This document shows, one piece after another, positions 43,203 through 51,516 of a stretch of 64,000 nt of DNA (the first letter of the stretch is position 1; every line of letters starts with the position of its first letter). This DNA is from Sorangium cellulosum So ce56. GTDB taxonomy: Bacteria > Myxococcota_A > Polyangia > Polyangiales > Polyangiaceae. Under the pieces are notes generated by a model, which saw only the letters and a program-made list of their open reading frames with translations, made no database searches and was not told the origin of the DNA. The DNA lies in the NCBI RefSeq assembly GCF_000067165.1, contig NC_010162.1, positions 11,768,501 to 11,832,500 of the forward strand, written 5' to 3'. Made by a program: the position numbers and the translations under genes.

Positions 43203-43695
43203 TCACGGCGCGCGGCGGAGCGCGCCGCGCTGCCAGACGTACCGGCCGCGGGTGTCGCAGATACGCCGGTCGGTGGCACGCGCGCGCTGCCAGGAGGCGC
43301 TGTTCCAGCCGGAGGCGCCCGGGAGGGGCTTGTTCGCGGCGATCGAGGGGTGGTCGCACGCGGAGGTCGTCCTGTTGGCTGTCTCCTCGAATCGGACCGC
43401 GTCTCCCTCGACGCGGACGTCGAGCGCGACGGAGCAGGGGATCGGGGACCTCGGCCCGCAGTCGTCGAGCGTCACGCTGGTGGGCACGTCGAGCACAGTC
43501 CGGATCGCGCCGCCGCGCGCTGCGTAGAGCACCGTGTGCGTCACGAAAGGCACCGCCGTGGAATCCTGCTCGCGTGCGCGCGAGCACTCGATCAACTCGA
43601 CCTCGGGCAGGCTGAGCGCCCCGTGGCACGAGCACATTCGCTGCGATGATCGCCGCGAGCACGACGAGGGTGTGCGATGCGACGGCGCGTTTCAC
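43203..43695 (-). pseudogene. Secreted small protein, probable frameshift
   Basis: From the GTG at 43695 the frame encodes a clear signal peptide (MKRAVASHTLVVLAAIIAA). The real-looking continuation, MCSCHGALSLPEVELIECS and on to WNSASWQ, is in the adjacent frame, joined if one base is lost near 43637. With the join, the Cys of AAMC would be a lipobox. The mature part is about 140 residues with several Cys and an acidic, strand-rich middle (VTLDDCGPRSPIPCSVALDV). It starts 15 bases after the RCC1 gene stop, so the two form an operon. An alternative is that translation begins at 43637 without a signal. Confidence 0.55.
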
Positions 43696-43710
43696 GAGCG
43701 CCGCCCCCGC

Positions 43711-45228
43711 TCAGGGCTCGAACTTGACCGCGACCGGCGAAGGCTGGTCTCCGACCCCCTGGCCCACGCCGAGCTGCCCCTCGGCGTTCTCGCCCCAGCA
43801 GAGGATCTCGCCGGTCGCCTTGAGCGCGCACGTGTGCTGGTAGCCCCCGGCGAGCTGCGCCACGCCGTCGATGGGCACGTCGACCGGCTGCGTGGACAGC
43901 ATCCCGTTGCCGTTGCCCAGGAAGGCGACTCCCCACATCTTGAGCGCCCGCGCGTCGCCGGACACCGCGCCGCTCCGCTCGCGGCCCACGTCGATGCGCG
44001 TCGCGCGCGGCACGGCGACGAGCGTGGGCTCGGGCACGGGCCCGTAGCGATTGGCGCCCACCGCGCCGTTGTAGTCGTTGCCGAAACAGTAGACCTCGGC
44101 GCCCTTGCGCGCGCACGTGTGCCGGTCGCCCGCGGCCACCTCGTCGACGCCTGCGGCGAGCGGCGCGAGGACGTTCACCGGAGAGGGCGAGCTCGTCTGT
44201 CCGCCGTTGCCGAGCTGTCCATCGAAGTTCCTGCCCCAGCAGAGCACGCCCCCGTCGGAGGCCTTGATGGCGCAGGTGTGATCCTGGCCGGCCGCGACCT
44301 GCCGGATATCGCTCCGGACGAGGAGCGGCGTCGCATAGCCCGACTGCTCCGCCGCGCCATTGCCGATCTGGCCTTCCTCGTCGGAGCCCCAGCAGTACAG
44401 CTCATCGCCCGTCTTCACGGCGCACGAGTGCGCCGCGCCCAGCGAGATCTGCACGACGTTGATGAGGCTCGTCACCCGCGTCGGTCCGACGGAATCGAGG
44501 TACGAGCCGTTGCCGATCTGCCCGCGCACGCCGTGTCCCCAGCAGACGACCGTCGTGTCCTCCATCACCGCGCAGGAGTGCCCAGGGGCAATGTTGTCCG
44601 TGCGCGAGAATCCGCCGCCCGCGGCCACGTGGATCGCCTTGCCGGGCAGCGACACCCGCGCGGGCCAGGGCAAGGTCGGCTGATCCACCGGCGCTCCGGC
44701 CTCCCCGAACGTGTTCCTCCCCCAGCACCAGACGCTGCCGTCCCCTCGCAGCGCGCAGGTGTGGGCGAACCCGGCCGAGATCTCGACCGGGTCGTTGCAG
44801 AAGGCCCCTTCGGCCCCGTCCACGCACTCCATCGCGCAGCGGCGGCCGCAGGCGCCGCAGTGCTGGGGATCGCGCGCGCTCGTCTCGCAGCCCGGGGTCG
44901 CGGCGTCGCAGTCGAGGAAGCCCGCGTCGCACGCGAGGGCGCAGACGCCGTCCTCGCACGTGGGCGCCGCGTTCTCCCCGGCGGGGCAGTCCTTCGGCGA
45001 GGTGCAGGCGACGCCCTGCCCGCCGGCGCCGCCCTGGCCGCCGGCGCTGCCCTGGCCGCTGGCCCCACCCTCGCCCCCGGCGCTGGCGCTGCCGTGGCCG
45101 GCGCCGCCGCCCTGACCGCCTCCGGCCGACGCGAAGTTGCGCTCGGAGGGCGAGCAGCCGGCGCAGAGGGCGATTGTGGCGATCGTGAGGAATCCCAGCG
45201 CGGTCATCGGCAGGCGAAGCCTGTGCAT
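43711..45228 (-). CDS. RCC1-repeat lipoprotein
   Basis: 505 residues. A lipoprotein signal (IALCAGC) is followed by a Gly/Ala/Ser/Gln-rich linker, a Cys-rich segment with GCETSARDPQHCGACGRRC and ECVDG typical of myxobacterial surface proteins, and then RCC1-type propeller repeats (about 165-500). Each repeat has H(S/T)CA(V/L/I)k..g...CWG.n..GQ(L/I)GnG. The propeller probably sits on the outer cell surface. GGAG lies before the ATG at 45228. Ligand unknown. Confidence 0.9.
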   Translation of the reverse strand: MHRLRLPMTALGFLTIATIALCAGCSPSERNFASAGGGQGGGAGHGSASAGGEGGASGQGSAGGQGGAGGQGVACTSPKDCPAGENAAPTCEDGVCALACDAGFLDCDAATPGCETSARDPQHCGACGRRCAMECVDGAEGAFCNDPVEISAGFAHTCALRGDGSVWCWGRNTFGEAGAPVDQPTLPWPARVSLPGKAIHVAAGGGFSRTDNIAPGHSCAVMEDTTVVCWGHGVRGQIGNGSYLDSVGPTRVTSLINVVQISLGAAHSCAVKTGDELYCWGSDEEGQIGNGAAEQSGYATPLLVRSDIRQVAAGQDHTCAIKASDGGVLCWGRNFDGQLGNGGQTSSPSPVNVLAPLAAGVDEVAAGDRHTCARKGAEVYCFGNDYNGAVGANRYGPVPEPTLVAVPRATRIDVGRERSGAVSGDARALKMWGVAFLGNGNGMLSTQPVDVPIDGVAQLAGGYQHTCALKATGEILCWGENAEGQLGVGQGVGDQPSPVAVKFEP

Positions 45229-45520
45229 GATCGAAGCTCCCGAAGCGGCAGGTGTCCCGGAGCAGCAAGTTGCTCCTTGGTCAGCTTTTTACGCTGCTGC
45301 TCTCCGCGCGGAAAGCCGCTCCCGCCGGCGGGCGCGGTGGTCCCGTCCTGCGGGCTTGGGCGCCGGGCGCCGGCTCGATGCGCTCGCGGCGCGGGGCGCG
45401 GCGCTCGCCGTGCGCTGCTGGGACCTGCTCCGGCGGCCGACATGAAGTAACCTTTCCCCCAGCGCGGATCGACGCGGTGCGCCGCGCCCGCGCGACGCCG
45501 AGAGCCCCCTTCGAGATGAG

Positions 45521-46729
45521 ATGCAGCGCATGAGCCCCGACGGCCGGGATCCCGGCGCCGCGGCCCCCTTCGACTGGAACCGCGCCGAGCCGGCGCCCGG
45601 GGAGCGCCCGCCGCGCCCCGGCGGGCAGCTGCCGCCCCCTGGCGGGCAGCTGTCGCCCCCCGGCGTGCAGCCGCGCCCCGGCGGGCTGCAGCCGCCCCAC
45701 GGTGGCCTGCAGGCGCCCCGCGGTGGCTTGCAGCCGCCCCGCGGTGGCTTGCAGCCGCCCCGCGCCAGCCTGGCCCCCGACGCGTGGGGCGCCGCGCCCG
45801 CCGAGGGCGAGGCGTGGCTGCCCTTCGACCGGGGAGCCCGGCCCGTCGAGGTGCTCGACGAGACGCTGCGCGACGGCATCCAGGGCGTCTCCATCGTCAA
45901 CCCGTCGCGCGCGCGCAAGATCGAGCTCCTCCATGCGATGGCGAGCGTCGGCGTCGACGTCGTGAACCTCGGCATGCCGGCGACCGGGCCGCGGCAGTTC
46001 GACGACGCGTGCCTGCTCGCCCGGGAGATCGTCGCGTCCCGCCTGCCGCTCGGCCTGACCGCGGCCGCGCGCACCCTGGCCGCGGACGTCGACGAGGTCG
46101 CCCGCGTCGCCGAGCGCGCCGGGGCGCCGATCATGGTCTACGCGTTCATCGGCAGCTCGCCGATCCGGCACTTCGTCGAGGGGTGGGGGCCTGATTTCCT
46201 GGCCCGCAGCGTCGACGAGGCCGGGCGGGCGGCCGCGGCGGCTGGCCTGCCCTTCTGCCTCGTCGCGGAGGACGCGACCCGCTCGCCGCCCGACATGCTC
46301 CGCACGCTCTTCCGCGCCGCCGTCGACGCCGGCGCGGCGCGCCTCTGCCTTTGCGACACGACCGGCCACGTCACGCCGCCGGGGGTCGAGGCGCTCGTCG
46401 CGTTCGCCCGGCGCGAGCTGGGCGCGCTGGGGGCGACCGGGATCGAGCTCGACTGGCACGGCCACAACGATCGCGGGCTCGGCCTCGCGGCCGCGCTCTG
46501 GGCGGTGGCGAGCGGCGTCGAGCGGGTCCACGCCACGGCGCTCGGCGTCGGGGAGCGGACGGGCAACACCTGCCTCGAGCTGCTCGTCGACAACCTCGGC
46601 CGCCTCGGCGCGCGCCCCCCGGTGCCGCGCGAGCGCCTCGTCGCGTACTGCGCGGCCGCGTCGCGCGCGCTCGCCTGGCCCGTCACGCCGGACCATCCGA
46701 TCGCGGGGGCGCTCAGCCGCCGGGGGTGA
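45521..46729 (+). CDS. LeuA/homocitrate synthase-like enzyme with proline-rich leader
   Basis: 402 residues. The catalytic TIM barrel of the HMGL-like/2-isopropylmalate synthase family runs from about residue 105: DETLRDGIQG (metal and substrate Arg/Asp), AFIGSSPIRHF, DTTGHVTP, DWHGHNDRGLG (His-x-His metal pair) and HATALGVGERTGN. The C-terminal regulatory domain of true LeuA is absent. The first 80 residues are repeats of PPRGGLQ/PPGGQL type, an unusual disordered leader. It probably condenses acetyl-CoA or a similar acyl-CoA with a 2-oxo acid; the product is not predictable. Confidence 0.85.
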   Translation: MQRMSPDGRDPGAAAPFDWNRAEPAPGERPPRPGGQLPPPGGQLSPPGVQPRPGGLQPPHGGLQAPRGGLQPPRGGLQPPRASLAPDAWGAAPAEGEAWLPFDRGARPVEVLDETLRDGIQGVSIVNPSRARKIELLHAMASVGVDVVNLGMPATGPRQFDDACLLAREIVASRLPLGLTAAARTLAADVDEVARVAERAGAPIMVYAFIGSSPIRHFVEGWGPDFLARSVDEAGRAAAAAGLPFCLVAEDATRSPPDMLRTLFRAAVDAGAARLCLCDTTGHVTPPGVEALVAFARRELGALGATGIELDWHGHNDRGLGLAAALWAVASGVERVHATALGVGERTGNTCLELLVDNLGRLGARPPVPRERLVAYCAAASRALAWPVTPDHPIAGALSRRG

Positions 46730-47042
46730 CGTTGCCCCCGCCGACGCGCGCCAGGGCGGCGCGGACGATGGGTGCAGCGGGCGTGACGGCGTCCGCGAGC
46801 TCGCCGACGCGGCCCGCCGCGCGCTCGGCGCGGGCCCACGCCGATGAGAAGCCGAGCGTGCCGGGCGGATGGGCCTCGGCGAGGGCGATCGCCTGCCGGA
46901 GGTCGTCGCCGACCGCCGCGATGGCGTGGAGATCTGCCACGCTCGCCCCGCGGGAGCGCGCCTCGGCGTAGAGCGCGCGCACGATGCCGAGCAGGTCGCG
47001 GGCGGCCTCCAGCGGGAAGGGGTCGTGGCGGATCGAGAGCAC
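46713..47042 (-). CDS. Hypothetical helical protein
   Basis: 109 residues, not recognised. It looks all-helical (ARDLLGIVRALYAEARSRG, then DLHAIAAVGDDLRQAIALAEA). Its stop lies inside the end of the converging LeuA-like gene, with a 17-base overlap. Regular helical content and a plausible N-terminus support it, but composition alone could keep this frame open. Confidence 0.5.
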   Translation of the reverse strand: MLSIRHDPFPLEAARDLLGIVRALYAEARSRGASVADLHAIAAVGDDLRQAIALAEAHPPGTLGFSSAWARAERAAGRVGELADAVTPAAPIVRAALARVGGGNVTPGG

Positions 47043-47141
47043 GCCCGCTGCAGATCAGGGATGCCGGGCGGGGGCGTCAAGCTGGGGGCGGCTCATGGGC
47101 TTCTGGACGCTCGGGTTCGAAAATTGCAGCGACAGGTCGTC

Positions 47142-47315
47142 ATGAACCACAGCACGCATGAGCTCGCAAAGACGGACATCCCCGGCGACGACGAGGATGC
47201 CCCGCTGCCGCCGAACCCGGGGGATCCGGGGCCGGAGCAGCCGGAGCCGCCGTCGCCCGATCCGACGGAAGACCCGCGCTTCCCGCCGCTGGGCGACTTC
47301 CCGCGCGGGGTTTGA
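47142..47315 (+). CDS. Small acidic proline-rich protein
   Basis: 57 residues starting MNHSTHELAKTDIPGDDEDA and continuing with Pro-x-Pro runs (PLPPNPGDPGP, PEPPSPDPTEDP) to PLGDFPRGV. It is acidic and probably disordered. ACAGG lies 4 bases before the ATG. No family recognised. Confidence 0.45.
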   Translation: MNHSTHELAKTDIPGDDEDAPLPPNPGDPGPEQPEPPSPDPTEDPRFPPLGDFPRGV

Positions 47316-47548
47316 GGCGAGCAGGTGGCTGTGTGCCTGGTCGCGTGAGGAAAACGGGGTGAGGCGTCTGATGTGAGGTAAGGAGTCCTGCGAGTCGGCT
47401 CGCCTCACCACAGTGGTCTAGAGTGCTGCCCTCCTCAGACAGGCCGTAGCAGGTGTTTCCCTCGTCAGGCCGTTCAGCGAAGCCAAAATTCAATAGGTCA
47501 CACGCAGGTCACAAAAGCAAAAAGAGCACGGCTCTCGCGGTGTCTTCG

Positions 47549-47576
47549 TGGTGGAGGCGCCGGGAATCGAACCCGG
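47549..47576 (-). other. 3' tRNA/tmRNA fragment, probable att site
   Basis: Read leftwards, the T arm CCGGG-TTCGATT-CCCGG is followed by CGCCTCC, discriminator A and CCA. This is a complete T stem-loop and acceptor 3' half. The matching 5' half (GGGGGCG or GGAGGCG) is not found in the preceding bases, so it is not a whole RNA gene. The acceptor string suits tmRNA, whose 3' end is a common integration site. Such displaced 3' ends mark att sites; by orientation the element should lie to the right. The rest of 47316-47793 holds no supported gene. Confidence 0.7.
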
Positions 47577-47793
47577 AGATGAACTGATGACCAGTATGCG
47601 CGAGAGATACGGCAGACGCCGCGTCGGACGCGTCGGAGCGGTGTCAGGATGTATCCTGGGCTCGATTCCTCTCGTATACCCGAGTGCCCTCTCGTGGAGC
47701 CCCGTGCTCTGGCGTCGGGGCACACGGAGGTCACACGTTTCATTATGCCGAACGTGGATTATTCGTGTGGAACGGTGGGTCGTTTCCGAGCGT

Positions 47794-48672
47794 CTAATTC
47801 AACCCTGTAGTTGCCAAATTTACCAATACTCCAACCACAAAGGCGATCACGATCCCGGTCCATATGAATTTCCGGCGTGCGACGATGCTGTCGTACCATT
47901 CTATAGCGTCACCCCAGTAGAATACCGCACGTGGGTAAGATGCAATGAACAGGTAGGCGAGGCAGGCAACGATCAGCGCGGCGGGTATTATTGCGAAAAT
48001 GGTTTGCTTGTCGATGGTGGGCTGCGGCTGCTTGGTCTCAGCGGCGACCATGATGTTAGATATCTGTCTCTTGTGAATGTCGAGCAGAACGGACGTCGGC
48101 TCCACCCCCGGACGGTTGAGTGAGTCTGTCACCTCCTTGATGTCATTGCTGTTGAGCCACATTCGATCTCTTAGGTGCAGCTGACGCGATTCCGTGGGAA
48201 TCGAGCGCGCCAAGAGCAGTACCAATAGTGTAGTTAGTCCAAGCAGTCCGAAAAATGCAATTGTTAAGAATTTGATATGCGGCGGAATTCTCGCTATCGC
48301 ATGGCTTTGTAGAAGGCGCTCTACTTGCTCTTCTGCGGTCGAGAGTGCGTCGAGTGCCCAGCTTGTTTCGTTTCCGATGACCAATATGGTAATTTCTGGT
48401 GCGTGTCTGCCATCGAGGTCGATGTTAATGGTTCCGTTGTCGCCATATAGGAAAATGCTAAGCTGCTGGATGCGATGTTTGTTGGAATTGTCGAACGCTG
48501 TGACATCGCTCATTTGTGGAAGCTTTAAAGTTCGACCGCCCGATGATTCGAGCTCGTACTGCTCGTCGACATTGCCGCCTAGTCTGTCAACGCAAACGCT
48601 TCGTAGTCGAGACAATTTAGACGCATCTATGATGAAAGGCGATTCGAAGCGTTTTTGGAGTCTGGCTGACAT
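47794..48672 (-). CDS. Membrane protein of AT-richer DNA
   Basis: 292 residues from the ATG at 48672 (AAGGA upstream). The N-terminal 160 residues are soluble, with strands such as QQLSIFLYGDNGTINIDL and ITILVIGNETSWALDAL. Membrane segments follow near 163-185 (FLTIAFFGLLGLTTLLVLLLA) and two near 228-290 (IFAIIPAALIVACLAYLFI and WTGIVIAFVVGVLVNLA). No family recognised. Base composition is roughly half A+T by eye, unlike the surrounding genes, so horizontal origin is likely. It lies beside the tRNA-like fragment and behind a 20-bp tandem repeat. Confidence 0.75.
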   Translation of the reverse strand: MSARLQKRFESPFIIDASKLSRLRSVCVDRLGGNVDEQYELESSGGRTLKLPQMSDVTAFDNSNKHRIQQLSIFLYGDNGTINIDLDGRHAPEITILVIGNETSWALDALSTAEEQVERLLQSHAIARIPPHIKFLTIAFFGLLGLTTLLVLLLARSIPTESRQLHLRDRMWLNSNDIKEVTDSLNRPGVEPTSVLLDIHKRQISNIMVAAETKQPQPTIDKQTIFAIIPAALIVACLAYLFIASYPRAVFYWGDAIEWYDSIVARRKFIWTGIVIAFVVGVLVNLATTGLN

Positions 48673-48700
48673 GGTGTCCTTGGCTGTTGATGATTGGAGA

Positions 48701-48740
48701 TGCGGCTGAATTGTTTGCTGTGCGGCTGAATTGTTTGCTG
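48701..48740. repeat. 20-bp perfect tandem repeat
   Basis: TGCGGCTGAATTGTTTGCTG occurs twice without a gap (48701-48720, 48721-48740), 28 bases upstream of the leftward membrane-protein start. It may be a regulator-binding pair, an iteron-like site, or a recent slippage duplication. Confidence 0.75.
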
Positions 48741-48827
48741 TGGGCGCAATTGTGTAAAACGAATTCAGACCCGTCCACCCTGCCGCTCTCTGCCGGGCGG
48801 ACGGATGCCTGCATTCTCGCTGATCTG

Positions 48828-48944
48828 CTACCGGTCGGGGACGCTGATCTCGTCCAGGCGAAGCTTCCGCTTGTGCCAGGTGCGCCCGACGTACGCCGGA
48901 CCCGGCCCGCGCCTGGGCGGACGGGGACGACAGAGCTGAGCCAT
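48828..48944 (-). CDS. 38-residue basic small protein
   Basis: A start at 48944 has an excellent ribosome site (AGAGGAGG, 5 bases before ATG). The product begins MAQLCRPRPP and ends WHKRKLRLDEISVPDR, stopping at TAG. It is strongly basic, with no family recognised. It lies inside the presumed integrated element. The ribosome site is the main support. Confidence 0.45.
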   Translation of the reverse strand: MAQLCRPRPPRRGPGPAYVGRTWHKRKLRLDEISVPDR

Positions 48945-49106
48945 AGGGGCCTCCTCTGAAGGGGGCCGACCGGGTTGACATGGGCAGGGATGAGAGCAAC
49001 CCTAGCGATGCGAGGTCGCGTCCCGTGCCTACTCGGTCGGGCGTTGATTTCCATGAAGGGCTCGTGGATTGCGGCCACGAGACCCTTCGCCTACTCGGTG
49101 ATCGAG

Positions 49107-49790
49107 CTACTCACCTCCTTTCACCTGCGTCTTGTTGGGCCGCTTGCGCTTTAGCCGCGCCGCCGTCTCCGAACGCTGACGCTCGCGTTCCTGGATGGCT
49201 TCCTCTGCGAATGGCGTCGCCTTTTCAGCGAGGCCCGCGAGACTATACTGGTTGGAGAGCGTGCCCTTGGGCCCGCCCTTCCGCTCGATCCTCTTGATGA
49301 ATCCCAGGTCATGCAGACGGGTAAGCCGACGCTGAACGGTGCGCACGTTCACGCCCATCGCCTTGGCGATCGTCGCTTTCGACGGGAAAGGAAGATTCCC
49401 CGGAGCGTACCAATACTGGGCGATCTGCAAGATGACGTTGATGTCCTCTGGCTCGAGCCCGAGAGCGTGCTGCTTCTCCAGGATGATCTTGGGGAGAGCC
49501 ACCCACCCCCAGTCGATGTTCGCCTCGCCCCACTTAGCAACGAGCTGCTTCTTGCCGTGGGTCCCCATGGACCCCTGGTCACCTTCCCCTTCCTGGTGGG
49601 GCATTGGAGTGAAATCCGTTGTAGCTGGCTTTTTAGTCAGAGTGTTTTCCGTTGTTTCTGTATTCTCCACAGGGTTGCTCGGCCCATGCGCCGCGCTCGG
49701 GTCTTCGCCCGGCGCTGCTGGAGTCAGCGGCGTGGGGTGACGAGGGAGGGGGATGACGTTGTTGTGCGGGAGCTTCGCGGCAGCGGTCAT
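49107..49790 (-). CDS. Winged-helix DNA-binding protein (phage/plasmid replication type)
   Basis: 227 residues. The first 80 are disordered and Pro/Thr-rich. From about residue 90 there is a winged helix-turn-helix resembling replication-initiation or phage O-like helix domains: VILQIAQYWYAPGNLPFPSKATIAKAMGV, then RTVQRRLTRLHDLGFIKRIE and a wing with GTLSNQYSL. The C-terminal 40 residues are basic. Such proteins start replication or regulate genes of mobile elements. Its place near the att-like fragment and AT-richer DNA supports that. No integrase or mobilisation gene was found nearby. Confidence 0.75.
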   Translation of the reverse strand: MTAAAKLPHNNVIPLPRHPTPLTPAAPGEDPSAAHGPSNPVENTETTENTLTKKPATTDFTPMPHQEGEGDQGSMGTHGKKQLVAKWGEANIDWGWVALPKIILEKQHALGLEPEDINVILQIAQYWYAPGNLPFPSKATIAKAMGVNVRTVQRRLTRLHDLGFIKRIERKGGPKGTLSNQYSLAGLAEKATPFAEEAIQERERQRSETAARLKRKRPNKTQVKGGE

Positions 49791-50371
49791 GTCCCGCTAG
49801 ATATGGCTGATGGGCGCGCTCATCTCAAGACATCCCCCGGAGGCACTCGTGACCCTGGGGACAGGGCACCACTGTCTCGGGGGGGAGGACACACGTGCCG
49901 TCCCAGGAGGGGCTGGGCTGCCTCCCTAAGTACATGAACAGGTTGTAGAACCGAGTACGGGAATAGGTTGGCCACCTACACGAAGTAAAGTAGGTGGGGG
50001 TTAGGGCATCCGTGCCTCCCCCCGACCCCGATTTTCGTGCGGTACGGTGGACGCCCCGAGCCTCAACGCTCAGCGACCACCTCGCGCGGATGGCCGCCAT
50101 AGTTGGCGCGCTCTGTGCTTGTACCTGGCCGACGCGGCAGGCGGCAGAGAAACCCTCGCCCGGTCGCGCCCGCCCTCCCTGGCGCTGAGGTCAGCGAGCC
50201 GCCCCGGGGTTCACCGGGACCTCGCCGGCCGATGACGACCAGATCGCCGGGCCGCGGCTGGAGAACCGGGGCGGCCGGCTCTCCGGCGGCGCTGAGGGAG
50301 GCTCCGGCGGCTGTTCCTCCTCGCCTTCAGGGGCGGGCGCCTCCTTGTTCTAATCCCTCGCTGCTCGCCCG
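49791..50371. other. Gene-poor stretch with inverted repeat
   Basis: About 580 bases upstream of the winged-helix gene without a supported gene. It contains CCACCTAC (49972-49979) and its exact inverse GTAGGTGG (49990-49997) around a 10-base AT-rich loop, plus several short GTAC-containing strings near 49930-49960. It could hold an origin or operator for the winged-helix protein. Confidence 0.4.
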
Positions 50372-50695
50372 TCAGAGCACGATCCACGTAGCGCCGTCGC
50401 TGACCAGCCGGATCGTGACGTGGGGGGCCCCGACCCGTGCGACCCGCGGGCCCTTGCCCGAGACCACCTCGATCGCCTCCTCCTCCCCGGCGACCTCCTT
50501 GACGAGGATGTCGGCACCGACGTTCCTCGCGGCCGGCGGCAGCCGGATCGTCACCGGGTCATGCGCGTTCACTCGCACGAGCTCGCCCGGCCGGGCCGTG
50601 TAGGTGGTCGTCACGATGGGGCTGACCAGCCACGCCCGCGGGATGAACACGTCGGTCCGGTTCTCGGCCGGGTTGTCGGTACAGACCGCCCCCAC
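50372..50695 (-). CDS. Phage tail-fibre-like fragment
   Basis: 107 residues from the ATG at 50695. In the same frame further upstream the sequence GVELPEPPALNFVG also looks coding, so the true start may be earlier or lost. The pattern PPALNFVG...V.TDNPAENRTDVFIP, then beta strands with TIRLPPAARNVGADILVKEV and a C-terminal ATWIVL, resembles the repeated beta segments of phage tail or host-recognition proteins. It probably is a remnant of the integrated element. Confidence 0.5.
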   Translation of the reverse strand: MGAVCTDNPAENRTDVFIPRAWLVSPIVTTTYTARPGELVRVNAHDPVTIRLPPAARNVGADILVKEVAGEEEAIEVVSGKGPRVARVGAPHVTIRLVSDGATWIVL

Positions 50696-50841
50696 GAAGT
50701 TCAGCGCCGGCGGCTCCGGCAGCTCGACGCCCGCGGCGAAGATGCGGCGGACGCCAAAAAACAGCGTGTCGATCCAGCGAGCAGGCCTTGCTCGACCAGC
50801 TCGAACGCCCGCGGCGACGGCGAGCTACGTCCGCACCTCGT

Positions 50842-51411
50842 TCAGCGGAGGATCTCGCGCAACTGCTTTCGCCCGCGGTGCAGCCGCTTGTTCGTCGTGA
50901 CTGGATGGGCACCAATCTCTGCTGCGATCTCCTCAGCGGTATTGCCCACAGCGGTGCCCGCGAGCACGGCACGGAGCTCGGGCTTGAGTCGCTCCAGGCA
51001 ACGAAGCGCCATCCGGGCCTCCACCTGGCCGAAGGGCGATGGTGCATGCCTCGCTATCTCTGGAGCCGCGAACGCCGCAAGCTCCCTGTACCACCGATAC
51101 AGGCGCTCCCGGTAATGGAAGATGTGGTGCCAAGTAACACCGAAGAGCCAGCTCTGTAGAGCCTTCTTCGGCGGCACCTCCGGACGGGGCCGAAATCCTC
51201 CGCCTTCCACGCTGCGCCAGGCGGACAGGAAGATCTCCTGCATGACATCCGGCTGGTCGCGAGCGGGTACACCGAACTGGCGCAACACGGCATGGATCAT
51301 CCTCGAGTGCCGCATGATGGCTTCGAAGGGAACGTGCACTGCCGGGGGCGCATCGATCTCGACTCGACGTGACGTGCACCTACGCTCCGCCACGGCTTCC
51401 TTGCGTGTCAT
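50842..51411 (-). CDS. ECF-type RNA polymerase sigma factor
   Basis: 189 residues from the ATG at 51411 (GGAGAA upstream). Region 2 has DQPDVMQEIFLSAWRSVEG and a basic, aromatic stretch LQSWLFGVTWHHIFHYRERL. Region 4 has LERLKPELRAVL...NTAEEIAAEIGAHPVTTNKRLHRGRKQLRE, the helix-turn-helix that reads -35 elements. No anti-sigma gene is adjacent; instead a second sigma factor with a membrane tail lies upstream on the same strand. Confidence 0.88.
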   Translation of the reverse strand: MTRKEAVAERRCTSRRVEIDAPPAVHVPFEAIMRHSRMIHAVLRQFGVPARDQPDVMQEIFLSAWRSVEGGGFRPRPEVPPKKALQSWLFGVTWHHIFHYRERLYRWYRELAAFAAPEIARHAPSPFGQVEARMALRCLERLKPELRAVLAGTAVGNTAEEIAAEIGAHPVTTNKRLHRGRKQLREILR

Positions 51412-51516
51412 GGACGTGCTTGTTCTCCTGGCCCGGCGCAGGGCGGATCTCGGCCTGACGTCGCTCACGCACGCCGCCGCCTCCACCGCGGCCTATCTCT
51501 CGCTAGGGCCGCCGAT

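Noticed and set aside
47549..47900. A complete tmRNA gene
   Set aside because: The T arm and acceptor 3' half are clear, but the 5' acceptor strand and tag region were not found at a suitable distance.
49825..50100. A 91-residue minus-strand protein
   Set aside because: Spans the inverted repeat, lacks a ribosome site and shows no family character.
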